Assembly: GCF_009709555.1 (NCBI RefSeq)
Contig: NZ_WJBG01000100.1
Location: 1-34,243 of the forward strand
Length of the DNA stretch: 34,243 nucleotides
Direction of reading: 5' to 3'
DNA from: Streptomyces blattellae
GTDB lineage: Bacteria > Actinomycetota > Actinomycetes > Streptomycetales > Streptomycetaceae
Part shown: one piece after another, positions 25,564 to 33,055 of the stretch
Layout of the letters: each line of letters begins with the position of its first letter
How positions within the stretch are numbered: position 1 is the first letter of the stretch
Notes under the pieces: model-generated
Seen by the model: the letters and a program-made list of their open reading frames with translations, nothing else
What the model was told of the DNA's origin: nothing
The model's database searches: none
Program-made: the position numbers and the translations under genes

Positions 25564-25926
25564 ATGTCGCAACCGCCGGACCTCTACACGATCGAAGTCG
25601 AGCCGGAGGTGCGCGCTTGGCTGGAGACCCTCTCGACGTCGGACTACAGGACCGTCGAGCGTTTCGCCGACCGTCTCGCCACGGACGGCCCCGCGCTGCC
25701 CTTCCCACTCGCCAGCCACCTCGGCGACGGGCTGCGGGAACTGCGTATCGGCGCCTTGCGCGTCACCTACTGGTTCGCTCCGGGACGACGCGTGGTGCTG
25801 CTCACCGTGTTCCGCAAGAACAGGATGCGGGAGTCGGACGAAGTCCTGAGAGCACAGCGGGCGAGAAAGCGGTGCGAGGCCGAGCACCCTCCAGCCCGTG
25901 AGCACGACGTCTACAGTAGGGGTTGA
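25564..25926 (+). CDS. RelE/HigB-like (Gp49-type) toxin
   Basis: A 120-aa protein likely to be an mRNA interferase that cleaves translating mRNA at the ribosome. The core reads PEVRAWLETLSTSDYRTVERFADRLATDG, then LASHLGDGLRELRIGALRVTYWFAPGRRVVLLTVFRKNRM and basic helix RESDEVLRAQRARKR. These are the conserved LRELR, R-Y/TYW and LL-FRK-x-RM positions of phage-derived Gp49/HigB toxins. The ATG at 25564 (MSQPPDLY) is the family-like start; an upstream ATG at 25489 adds a non-conserved 25 residues. The stop lies 9 nt before the antitoxin start. The toxin-first order is the HigBA arrangement. Confidence 0.87.
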   Translation: MSQPPDLYTIEVEPEVRAWLETLSTSDYRTVERFADRLATDGPALPFPLASHLGDGLRELRIGALRVTYWFAPGRRVVLLTVFRKNRMRESDEVLRAQRARKRCEAEHPPAREHDVYSRG

Positions 25927-25935
25927 GGAGGCCCG

Positions 25936-26244
25936 ATGAGCAGCGGATACCACACCAGCTGGAAGGTCCCGCCCGAACACCGTGAGGACCCTGCGTACCG
26001 TGCCGCGGGACGTCGTATGGACTTCGCTCAGGCGGTCTATGACCGGCGGTCCGCCCTCGGCTGGAGCACCGCGGAACTGGCCGGCCGCGCCGGCCTGTCC
26101 GAGGAGGACATCGAGTCCATCGAGGAGAGCGGCGTCAACCCGACCCTCGAACTGATCGAACAGCTGGCCACCGCTCTGGAAGCCGGTGCCCGCATCGACC
26201 CGCGCACCAGCCCGGAGTTCCGTTTCGACGATCACGCGGCCTGA
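25936..26244 (+). CDS. HTH (XRE/HigA-like) antitoxin
   Basis: A 102-aa DNA-binding protein expected to neutralise the preceding toxin and repress the pair. A helix-turn-helix lies at about 47-88: RSALGWSTAELAGRAGLSEEDIESIEESGVNPTLELIEQLATALEA, the XRE pattern. It has an N-terminal extension (1-40) and an acidic C-terminal tail. GAGGAGG is well placed before the ATG at 25936. With the upstream gene 9 nt away it forms a two-gene toxin-antitoxin operon. Confidence 0.87.
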   Translation: MSSGYHTSWKVPPEHREDPAYRAAGRRMDFAQAVYDRRSALGWSTAELAGRAGLSEEDIESIEESGVNPTLELIEQLATALEAGARIDPRTSPEFRFDDHAA

Positions 26245-26293
26245 CGGCCGGCCCGGGATCCGCTGTCGGCGCTCGCATCTCACGCACTGTCAC

Positions 26294-26341
26294 GGCCAGC
26301 CGTCCGGTCGGTCCGTTCGCGCCGAAGATGACGATGTTCAC
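26294..26341 (-). pseudogene. 5' remnant of an NAD(P)-binding Rossmann-fold oxidoreductase
   Basis: From a GTG at 26341, with GAGAG about 5 nt upstream, the first 16 codons read MNIVIFGANGPTGRLA. That is the beta1-loop-alpha1 start (GxxGxxG) of NmrA/SDR-type reductases. After that the frame continues as an unrelated Arg/Pro-rich sequence, so only the first beta-alpha unit survives. The toxin-antitoxin pair ends 49 nt from the break, suggesting a junction. The remaining 26342-26459 shows nothing else apart from the regulator promoter. Confidence 0.65.
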
Positions 26342-26447
26342 TGCCGCTCTCCCTCTCCTCGTATCCCTTCCCCGGGGATGTCACACTCCGGCCCGGACAG
26401 GATGGATCTCAGCAGGCGTACAGCCCTTCCGGCGCCGGGGCCTTGGC

Positions 26448-26453
26448 TAACCT
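26448..26453 (+). promoter_or_regulatory. -10 box for a leaderless transcript of the BTAD regulator
   Basis: TAACCT ends 6 nt before the GTG start at 26460, and no Shine-Dalgarno lies between. This matches leaderless initiation, with +1 at or near the GTG. No clear -35 hexamer is visible 17-19 nt upstream. Confidence 0.45.
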
Positions 26454-26459
26454 GCACGG

Positions 26460-29400
26460 GTGACCACCGACCTGACCCTGCTGCCGCGTGTCGCCCATCA
26501 CGGACAGGAGGTCACCGCGCCCCGGCTCCGCGGTCTCCTTGCGCTGCTCGCGGGCGACTTGCGCTCGGGCTGCAGCGCCGAGCGGCTGGTGGCAGGGCTG
26601 TGGCCGGACGAGTTGCCGGAGCGGCCGGGAAAGGCGCTGCAGGTCCTCGTGTCCAGGGCGCGGGCCCAACTGGGCTCCGACGTCATCGCCAGCACGCCGA
26701 CCGGGTACCGGCTCACCCTCACCGAAGACCAGGTCGACAGCTCCGCCCTGCTGCTGCACGCCGCCGCGAGTGCGGACCGGGCCAGGGCCACGGACCATGC
26801 AGGATCGCTGGCTGCGGCCGAGGCCGGGCTCGCGCTGTGGGAGGGCACCCCTGATGAGGCCGGAGACACCGACGACCCCGTTGCCGCGTTGCGCGCCGAG
26901 CGCGCTCCCGTCCGCGGCGCGCTCGTCCGTGCGCAGGCGCTCGCCCTCGCCCGCCTGGGGCGGCATGCGGAGGCGGCCGGGCCGCTGGCCGTGGCCGCCG
27001 CGGACCATCCGCACGACGAGGAAGTGCTCGCCGAACTGCTGCGCGGCGAGGCGGCGACGGCGGGCCCGTCCGCCGCGCTGATGCGGTACGAGGCGTACCG
27101 CCGTGAGCTGCGCGAGACGCTCGGCACGGATCCAGGCGCTCAACTCAAAGCCGTACAGCAGGAGTTGTTGCGGGGTGAGGCGCCCACAGTCCGGCACGGC
27201 GTGCCGCACGAGCCGAATCCGCTGCTCGGCCGGGACGGCGACATCGCGGCGGTGGAGCGGCTGCTGCGCGCCTCCCGCGCCGTCACCGTGGCCGGCCCCG
27301 GCGGCCTCGGCAAGACCCGGCTGGCCCACGCCGTCAGCCGCCGGGCAGAGCAGCGCGTGGTGTATTTCGTGCCGCTCGCCGGCGTCACCGCGGACGAGGA
27401 CGTGGCCGCGGAGGTGGCCTCCGCGCTCGGCGCAGGCGAGGGGCGGTCCGGCGCCATGAGCGGCCACGTCGCAGCCGACCCGGTGTCCGGCATCCTCGGC
27501 GTGCTCGGCTCCGGGCCCGCGCTGCTGGTTCTCGACAACTGCGAGCAGATCATCCGCGGCGCCGCCGCCCTCGTACAGGCCCTGGTCTCGTCCTCGAAGG
27601 ACCTGCGGGTGCTCGCCACCAGCCGGGCCCCCCTCGGCCTGACATCCGAGGCGGTGTACGCGCTGCCGGAACTCGGCCTCGGCACCTCCATCGAGCTGTT
27701 CACGCAGCGGGCCCGGGCCGCCCGGCCCGGCGTGGAGCTGCCGCCGGACGCCTTGGCCGAGCTGTGCCGCCACCTCGACGGGCTGCCGCTCGCCGTGGAG
27801 CTGGCCGCGGCGCGGGTGCGGGCCCTTTCGGTGCCGGAGATCGCCCGTCGCCTCGGCGACCGGTTCGCGCTGCTGCGCGGCGGGGTGCGGGACGTGCCGG
27901 AGCGCCACCGCACCCTGCACGCGGTCGTGGACTGGAGCTGGAACCTCCTCGGCGAGGAAGCCAGGGCCGCGCTGCGCACGCTGTCCGTCTTTCCCGGCGG
28001 CCTCACCGGCGACGCGGCTGAGCACGTGCTGGGCGAGGACGCGCTGTTCCTCCTTGAGCAGCTGGCCGATCAGTCGCTGCTCACCGTCGCCGACACGCCG
28101 GCCGGCGTGCGGTTCCGGATGCTGGAGACCGTACGGGAGTTCAGCGCGGCCCGGCGCGCGGAGGCGGGCGAGGACGAAGCGGCCGTCGGCCGGTTCCTCG
28201 CCTGGGGGCGGGACTTCGGGGTCACGTACCACGACTGGTTCTTCGGCTCGGAACCGCGGGCCGCCTGGGAGCGGATCAGGGCCGAGCAGGACAACCTCGT
28301 GCTGGCCCTTCGGCACGCCCTGGCCCGCACGGACGGCCCCGCCATCGCCGCCCTCACCGCGGTCCTCGCCGCCCTGTGGTCCACCGGCTCCAACTACCCC
28401 CGCCTCACCGCCCTCGCCGCGGACACCGGCCCACCACTGTCGCACTACCACCCTGAGCCCGAATACGTCGAAGTCGCCCGCGCCGCCGCCGTGATGTGCA
28501 CGGCGAGCCTGTTCATGGGCTACGGCCCGCACGCCGTACGCCACCTCGTCACCCTCCGGCGGCTGCCCCCGGCCCCGCCGGACACGCTGCTGCCCGCCAT
28601 CACAGCCGTGCTGAGCGCGATCCCCGAGATGCTGCCTCCCGGCTACGAAGTGCTGCAGAAGCTCTGCGACAGCGAGCAGCCGCTGCTCGCCGGCATCGCC
28701 GAGTGCGTCGCCACCTACGTCTGGGAGTACGAGCACGACATCGACCGCGCGCTCGCCTCGGCTCGCCGGACCATCGCCGCACTGACGCCGGTCGACAACC
28801 CGTTCCTGCAGGTCATGGGCCACGCCCGGCTGAGCGAGCTGTACTTGCAGACGGCGCAGGGCGAGGCCGCGTACGGTCACCTCAAGGCGGCGCTCGAAGC
28901 GCTGTCGCGGCTCGGCGACGAGCACGACTCCATCGGCGTCCGCGGCGGCCTCGCCCTCGCCTGCCTGCAACGCGGCGACACCGACGAGGCCGAGTACTGG
29001 CTGCGGCAGGCGGAGGGCGAGAACACTCCGCAACAGGACAACTCCCACAGCCCCGGCATCGGCGCACGCGCCGAGATCGCGCTCGCCCGCGGGCTGACGG
29101 AGGCCGGGCTCGGCTTGTGGCGCAGCGCCGTCAAGGGGGTGGCCGAGGCCGGCTCGATGTACAGCGGCGACCCCTTCCTCGACCGGTGGGTGCTGCAGAT
29201 CCAGTCGGCGGCGGTGACGGCGCACGCGCACGCCGGCCGTCTCGGGCTGGTCGCGGAGCCGGTCGACCGGCTGCGGCAGGGGCTGCGGACCCTGCTCTCC
29301 GGTCCGTCCGGCTCGCCCATGGAGCTCCCTGTGATCGGGACGGTGCTGCACGCGCTCGGCATGGCGGGGCTCGCTTCCGGCGACGCTGGTGCCGTACGGA

Positions 29401-29597
29401 TGATCGCGCTGGCCGAACGGCTGCGGGTGCTGCGCGAGTTCCAGCCGACGATGTCGGCGGACCGCGCCCGGACGGCGGCCCGGGACGCCGGCAGGGCGGC
29501 GTACGCCGACGCGGTGTCGGAGTACGCCGCCCTGGGGCGGGACGAGTTGCGGGAGGCGGCCCGCGCTGTCACGGCGGTTACTTCGGGTCCCGGTTGA
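26460..29597 (+). CDS. AfsR/SARP-like regulator: BTAD + NB-ARC ATPase + TPR-like C-terminus
   Basis: A 1045-aa cytosolic transcription regulator. The N-terminal winged helix (about 18-75, RLRGLLALLAGDLRSGCSAERLVAGLWPDELPERPGKALQVLVSRAR) is followed by a bacterial transcriptional activation domain (about 85-240, ending LRETLGTDPGAQLKAVQQELL). The NB-ARC-type STAND ATPase comes next, with P-loop AGPGGLGKTRLA (about 278-289), Walker B LLVLDNCEQI (about 356-365) and ATSRAPLG. GLPLAVELAAARVRAL, WSWNLLGEEAR and a long alpha-helical C-terminus with TPR-like pairs follow. The DNA-binding start is shorter than in AfsR, since it begins directly at about the first strand. It overlaps the convergent ABC permease gene by 20 nt. 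Its targets are unknown; the adjacent transporter is a natural candidate. Confidence 0.92.
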   Translation: MTTDLTLLPRVAHHGQEVTAPRLRGLLALLAGDLRSGCSAERLVAGLWPDELPERPGKALQVLVSRARAQLGSDVIASTPTGYRLTLTEDQVDSSALLLHAAASADRARATDHAGSLAAAEAGLALWEGTPDEAGDTDDPVAALRAERAPVRGALVRAQALALARLGRHAEAAGPLAVAAADHPHDEEVLAELLRGEAATAGPSAALMRYEAYRRELRETLGTDPGAQLKAVQQELLRGEAPTVRHGVPHEPNPLLGRDGDIAAVERLLRASRAVTVAGPGGLGKTRLAHAVSRRAEQRVVYFVPLAGVTADEDVAAEVASALGAGEGRSGAMSGHVAADPVSGILGVLGSGPALLVLDNCEQIIRGAAALVQALVSSSKDLRVLATSRAPLGLTSEAVYALPELGLGTSIELFTQRARAARPGVELPPDALAELCRHLDGLPLAVELAAARVRALSVPEIARRLGDRFALLRGGVRDVPERHRTLHAVVDWSWNLLGEEARAALRTLSVFPGGLTGDAAEHVLGEDALFLLEQLADQSLLTVADTPAGVRFRMLETVREFSAARRAEAGEDEAAVGRFLAWGRDFGVTYHDWFFGSEPRAAWERIRAEQDNLVLALRHALARTDGPAIAALTAVLAALWSTGSNYPRLTALAADTGPPLSHYHPEPEYVEVARAAAVMCTASLFMGYGPHAVRHLVTLRRLPPAPPDTLLPAITAVLSAIPEMLPPGYEVLQKLCDSEQPLLAGIAECVATYVWEYEHDIDRALASARRTIAALTPVDNPFLQVMGHARLSELYLQTAQGEAAYGHLKAALEALSRLGDEHDSIGVRGGLALACLQRGDTDEAEYWLRQAEGENTPQQDNSHSPGIGARAEIALARGLTEAGLGLWRSAVKGVAEAGSMYSGDPFLDRWVLQIQSAAVTAHAHAGRLGLVAEPVDRLRQGLRTLLSGPSGSPMELPVIGTVLHALGMAGLASGDAGAVRMIALAERLRVLREFQPTMSADRARTAARDAGRAAYADAVSEYAALGRDELREAARAVTAVTSGPG

Positions 29598-30369
29598 ACA
29601 GCGACGTCGACCAGCGGTAGCCGAGCACGGTCAGGCCAACGCACCAGACGACCGCGATCCATCCGTTGTTGCCGATCTCCGTTCCGAGCAGCAGGCCACG
29701 CAGGGTTTCGATGGCCGGGGTGAACGGCTGGTACTCGGCGATCGGCTGGAACCAGCCCGGGATCGCGTCGACAGGGACAAAGGCACTCGAGATGAGCGGG
29801 AGGAGGATCAGCGGCATCGCCATGTTGCCGGCCGCCTCGGGGTTCGGGCTTGCCATGCCCATCCCGACCGCGATCCAGGTGAGCGCCACAGTGAACAGCG
29901 CGACCAGCCCGAACGCCGCCAGCCACTCCAGGGCCGTCGCGTCCGTGGAGCGGAAGCCGATGGCCACGGCGATGGCACCGACGAGGACCAGGCTGGCGAG
30001 TACCTGCAGCGCGCTGCCGACGACGTGCCCGACGAGCACAGAACCGCGGTACACCGCCATCGTACGGAAGCGGGCGACGAGGCCCTCGGTCATGTCCATG
30101 GAGACGGAGATCGCGGCCCCGATCACGGTGCTGCCGATGGTCATCATCAACAGGCCCGGGACGAGATAGGCGATGTACTCGGAGCGGTCCGCGCCGCTGC
30201 CACCGATGCCCGCGCTCATCACGCCTCCGAAGACGTAGACGAAGAGCAACAGCAGCATGATCGGCGTAAGCAGCAGGTTCAGGGTCATGGACGGGTAGCG
30301 CCGCGCATGCAGCAGGTTGCGGCGCAGCATCGTGTTCGAGTCCCGTACGGCAAGGGAGAGGGCGCTCAT
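29578..30369 (-). CDS. ABC-2 type permease (DrrB-like)
   Basis: A 263-aa integral membrane subunit with about six helices that forms the channel of the exporter with the adjacent ATPase. After a short cytosolic N-terminus (RDSNTMLRRNLLHARRYPSMTLN) come helices such as LLLTPIMLLLLFVYVFGG, VPGLLMMTIGSTVIGAA and ALQVLASLVLVGAIAVAIGF. The ABC-2 signature region is NPEAAGNMAMPLILLPLISSAFVP, then IAEYQPFTPAIETLRGLL. The ATG overlaps the stop of the ATPase gene (ATGA), so the two are translationally coupled. The 3' end overlaps the convergent regulator by 20 nt, which implies transcriptional interference between them. DrrAB-like exporters move drugs or lipids; the substrate is unknown. Confidence 0.92.
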   Translation of the reverse strand: MSALSLAVRDSNTMLRRNLLHARRYPSMTLNLLLTPIMLLLLFVYVFGGVMSAGIGGSGADRSEYIAYLVPGLLMMTIGSTVIGAAISVSMDMTEGLVARFRTMAVYRGSVLVGHVVGSALQVLASLVLVGAIAVAIGFRSTDATALEWLAAFGLVALFTVALTWIAVGMGMASPNPEAAGNMAMPLILLPLISSAFVPVDAIPGWFQPIAEYQPFTPAIETLRGLLLGTEIGNNGWIAVVWCVGLTVLGYRWSTSLFNRDPK

Positions 30370-31376
30370 CGGACAGTCTCCTCGGGCTGGTCGGCCTGGG
30401 GCCGGTCGGTGGCGCTGGTCAGGGCGAAGAACACGTCGTCGAGGTCCGGGGTGTGCACGGACAGCTCGTCCGCCTCGACGCCGGCCGAGTCCAGCCAGTC
30501 GAGGATGGAGCGCAGCTCGCGCTGGCTGCCGTCACAGGGGATCTGCAGCGACAGTGCCTCGTCGATGGAGGTCCCGCCGCGCGAGCGAAGCCGAGCGTGG
30601 GGAAGAGTGGCCTCGCGCAGGGCGACGGCGGCGGACCGATAGGCAGACGGGTCGGAGAATCGCAGCCGTACGTGCCCGCCCGGGATGAGCCGCTTCAGCT
30701 CGTCGGCTGTGCCTTCAGCGGCGATCCTGCCGTCGTTCAGCACCGCGATGCGGTCGGCGAGTTCGTCGGCCTCCTCCAGGATCTGGGTGGTGAGGAAGAC
30801 GGTGACGCCACCGGAGACCAGCTCGCGGATGATGCCCCACATGTTGTGGCGGCTGCGCGGGTCGAGGCCGGTGGTCGGCTCGTCGAGGAAGATGATCCGC
30901 GGGCTGCCGACCAGCGTCATGGCGAGGTCGAGGCGCCGCTTCATGCCGCCGGAGTAGGTGGAAGCGGGCTTCTTGGCGGCCTCGGTGAGGTCGAAGCGCT
31001 CCAGCAACTCGGCGGTGACCTGCCGTCCCTCCTGCTTGGAGAGGTGGTGCAGGTCGGCCATGAGGAGCATGTTCTCCTCGCCGGTGATCAGCCCATCGAC
31101 GGCGGAGAACTGGCCGGTCACACCGATCGCGGCGCGCACCGCCTGTGAGCCGGTGGCGAGGTCGTGACCGCCGACGTGCAGATCGCCGGCGTCGGCGGTG
31201 ATGAGGGTGGAGAGGATCTTGACAGCGGTGGTCTTGCCGGCGCCGTTCGGGCCGAGCAGGGAGAAAACGGTGCCGGCAGGCACCGCCAGGTCGATGCCGT
31301 CGAGGACGGTCTTGTCACCGAAGGCCTTGCGCAGCCCCTTGGCCGCGATGGCGAGTGAACGCGAGGTCGTCGTCAT
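30366..31376 (-). CDS. ABC transporter ATPase (DrrA-like)
   Basis: A 336-aa nucleotide-binding subunit. Motifs are Walker A GPNGAGKTT (about 42-50), Q-loop VTGQFSAVDGLITGEENM, signature YSGGMKRRLDLAM (about 143-155), Walker B IIFLDEPTTGLDP and a switch region TTQILEEADELAD, in which Gln replaces the usual His as in DrrA drug exporters. A DrrA-type C-terminal domain follows (to about 330, SVHTPDLDDVFFALT). Within it, the stretch LPHARLRSRGGTS coincides with a Streptomyces interspersed repeat and looks inserted. The ATG at 31376 has no Shine-Dalgarno and sits in a perfect 9-bp inverted repeat. The gene is the first of the two-gene transporter operon. Confidence 0.93.
   Translation of the reverse strand: MTTTSRSLAIAAKGLRKAFGDKTVLDGIDLAVPAGTVFSLLGPNGAGKTTAVKILSTLITADAGDLHVGGHDLATGSQAVRAAIGVTGQFSAVDGLITGEENMLLMADLHHLSKQEGRQVTAELLERFDLTEAAKKPASTYSGGMKRRLDLAMTLVGSPRIIFLDEPTTGLDPRSRHNMWGIIRELVSGGVTVFLTTQILEEADELADRIAVLNDGRIAAEGTADELKRLIPGGHVRLRFSDPSAYRSAAVALREATLPHARLRSRGGTSIDEALSLQIPCDGSQRELRSILDWLDSAGVEADELSVHTPDLDDVFFALTSATDRPQADQPEETVR
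30570..30606 (-). repeat. Streptomyces interspersed-type repeat inside the ATPase gene
   Basis: The minus strand reads TTCCCCACGCTCGG then CTTCGCTCGCGCGG and CGGGACC. I recognise this as a variant of a motif common between Streptomyces genes (CCCCACGCTCGGCTTCGCTC followed by a G-run). It contains two CGCTCG direct repeats. Here it encodes part of LPHARLRSRGGTS in frame. Confidence 0.55.
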
Positions 31377-31396
31377 GCCGCAGAGGTTGCGGCATG
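31374..31396. promoter_or_regulatory. Perfect 9-bp inverted repeat over the ABC ATPase start codon
   Basis: CATGCCGCA (31374-31382) and TGCGGCATG (31388-31396) flank a 5-nt spacer. The distal arm on the minus strand contains the ATG start codon of the ATPase gene, and no Shine-Dalgarno is visible. It could be an operator for a dimeric repressor, or an mRNA hairpin that occludes the start. Confidence 0.6.
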
Positions 31397-31454
31397 GTGC
31401 ATTCAGCGCGGTTTCACTACGGTTCCAGCGCCCCGGAACCGGGCGTCGGAGGGC

Positions 31455-31704
31455 ATGTTTCCGCTGCTGGTGCCGGGCACCGATCTGGTCTCCGGCTCAC
31501 CGCTCTCCGCTTTCCCCGAGGCCGACTTCAACCGGTTCCCCTTCACGACCACCACCGGCCTGGCGTCCATCCCCGGCGGGCTTCGCCTTCAAATGGCTGG
31601 GGATGGTGGCCTCCGAGCGACGGAAGGCGGAGGAGCAGCGGCGGCAGCACGAGGCGGTGGAGGGGTGGATCCTGGCGGGGGCAGTGCGCAGGGAGGGAGG
31701 GTGA
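31455..31704 (+). pseudogene. Small ORF broken by a frameshift, unknown family
   Basis: From an ATG at 31455 (GGAGG 2 nt upstream) the frame reads MFPLLVPGTDLVSGSPLSAF, then PEADFNRFPFTTTTGLASIPGG, with good Streptomyces codon use. Codon bias then switches to the +1 frame near 31580, where FAFKWLGMVASERRKAEEQ and RRQHEAVEGWILAGAVRREGG run to a TGA at 31702-31704. Joining the two gives an about 83-residue protein; one extra base (or two missing) near GGCGGGCTTC would explain the break. I do not recognise the family. Confidence 0.4.
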
Positions 31705-31738
31705 GGGCGGTGGTGCGGCTCAGGGGGGAGCGCTATCG

Positions 31739-31795
31739 CCCGGCGGGAGCACTGCCACCCGGCGGGAGCACTGCCACCCGGCGGGAGCACTGCCG
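31739..31795. repeat. Three 19-bp tandem repeats
   Basis: The unit cccggcgggagcactgcca occurs at 31739-31757, 31758-31776 and 31777-31795. The first two are identical and the third differs only at its last base. The array directly abuts a second array of the same period. Confidence 0.92.
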
Positions 31796-31945
31796 CTCGG
31801 TGCGTGGCCCGAAGCTCGGTGAATAGCGCCGCCGCTCGGTGCGAGGCCCGCTGTTCGGTGCGAGGCCCTGTGTTCGGTGCGAGGCCGGTGTTCGGTGTCA
31901 GGCCCGCTGTTCGGTGAGGGGTTGCTCGTGCTCGGTGAACGTAGC
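31796..31945. repeat. Degenerate about 19-bp repeat array with eight TCGGTG motifs
   Basis: TCGGTG occurs at 31797, 31816, 31836, 31855, 31874, 31892, 31911 and 31932, at spacings of 18 to 21 nt. The central units share gttcggtgcgaggcc. The array continues the 19-bp period of the neighbouring three-copy array and ends 5 nt before the stop codon of the DivIVA-like gene. No ORF across it looks real. Confidence 0.85.
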
Positions 31946-31950
31946 GCCGG

Positions 31951-32838
31951 TCACTCCGCCGCCGCGCGGGCCTTCAACGCGGTCAGGCTGCTGCGTACGC
32001 GGTCGATGTGGGCGCGTACCTGGTCCCAGCGCTCTCCGTGCTCGCGCAGCACGCGCTCGGTCTCGCGGGCGATCTGTTCCCGGCGCAGCCGCGCCTCGGC
32101 CAGCAGCTCGGCCGCCCGCGCGTCCGCCTCTTCCTGGCGGCGATCCAGGGGGCCCTCGGCGTCGGCGAAGGCCTGCCTGGCGTCGGCGAGCGCGGCCTCG
32201 GCGCGCGTGATCCGTTCGGCGTAGTCCGCTTCCAGCGCGTCGATGCGCTCGGTCTCCTCGCGCTCCGCCTCCGCCCACCGCTGGGCGTGCTCCTTGGCCT
32301 GGTCGGCCAGCATCCCGGAAACGCGCTGCCGCATCTCGCGCAGCGCGGCCAGAGACTCGGTGCGGCTGTCCTTCACCCCGCGCCGGGCCGCGATGCGGAT
32401 CTCGTCGGCCTCGGCGTGCGCGGCGACCAGGGCCTGGCGGGCGAGTTCCAGGGCGTCGGCCCGTACGACGTCCGCGTCCGCCTGCGCCGCGGCCTGCGCG
32501 CTGGTCGCGTACACGTGCGCCTCTTTCACACAGCGCTGCGCCTCCTGCCGCGCGGCCTCCCGCACGGCGTCGGCCTCCTCCTCCACCAGCTGGAACAAGC
32601 GCTGCGCGGGCTCCCCGAGCCCCTCATACGTCTGCGGGACGAGCTGCGCCACGGTCTCGCGCAGCCGCACCACCTCCGCCTCCATGTCCTTGGCGAGCAC
32701 GGTGAGCCGCGCCGCGCGCTCCCAGGCGGCGTCCCGGTCCTCGGAGAGCGCTTCGACATACGCGTCGGCCTGTTCGGGACGGTAGCCGCGCCCCCGTACG
32801 GCCACGAAGCCATGTGGCGACACCGGTGCGCTGCTCAT
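31951..32838 (-). CDS. DivIVA-like coiled-coil protein (annotated elsewhere as cellulose-binding)
   Basis: A 295-aa cytosolic structural protein. The first about 40 residues (SPHGFVAVRGRGYRPEQADAYVEAL) are a DivIVA-type N-terminal segment, with the GFxxVRGRGYRPEQVD pattern that begins several Streptomyces proteins annotated as cellulose-binding. Nearly all the rest is Ala/Glu/Arg/Gln-rich heptad coiled coil (about 45-285) without Pro. It lacks the length of the polarity proteins Scy or FilP but shares their composition. A scaffold or cytoskeletal role at the membrane or hyphal tip is inferred. The ATG at 32838 is chosen because AGAGGAG lies upstream and an ATG at 32877 would disrupt the conserved N-terminus. 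It is followed by the 19-bp arrays rather than a hairpin terminator. Confidence 0.8.
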   Translation of the reverse strand: MSSAPVSPHGFVAVRGRGYRPEQADAYVEALSEDRDAAWERAARLTVLAKDMEAEVVRLRETVAQLVPQTYEGLGEPAQRLFQLVEEEADAVREAARQEAQRCVKEAHVYATSAQAAAQADADVVRADALELARQALVAAHAEADEIRIAARRGVKDSRTESLAALREMRQRVSGMLADQAKEHAQRWAEAEREETERIDALEADYAERITRAEAALADARQAFADAEGPLDRRQEEADARAAELLAEARLRREQIARETERVLREHGERWDQVRAHIDRVRSSLTALKARAAAE

Positions 32839-32998
32839 CCTGGGGCTCCTCTCCATCAGACATGGCGTCAAATACAATCGATTTTGCGCACATCCTGATG
32901 GATCGGACGGAAGTGTTCATAACGCGACACTCCGCACAGAGGTCACGGTCGGACCGCGCCGGCCACCATCCACCGCTCGGCCCCAGCCCTGAACGGAG

Positions 32999-33028
32999 CG
33001 CGGGGGCCGGTCGTGACCGGCCCCCGCG
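32999..33028 (-). terminator. Terminator of the SUKH/deaminase gene
   Basis: A perfect 13-bp stem (32999-33011 with 33016-33028) has loop CGTG, 27 nt past the stop codon at 33056. There is no T run after it on the minus strand. Confidence 0.85.
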
Positions 33029-33055
33029 GAGACTGCGTGCGACGTCAGCCGCGCG

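Noticed and set aside
26409..29351. 980-codon minus-strand ORF opposite the BTAD regulator
   Set aside because: Shadow of a gene with recognisable P-loop and BTAD domains; it has no motif of its own.
26460..31376. A biosynthetic gene cluster around the AfsR-like regulator and exporter
   Set aside because: Only a regulator and a two-gene transporter are present; no biosynthetic enzymes lie next to them, and the P450 is 10 kb away among housekeeping genes.
31739..31945. Possible CRISPR array
   Set aside because: Units are directly contiguous, about 19 bp, with no unique spacers and no cas genes; it is a plain tandem repeat.
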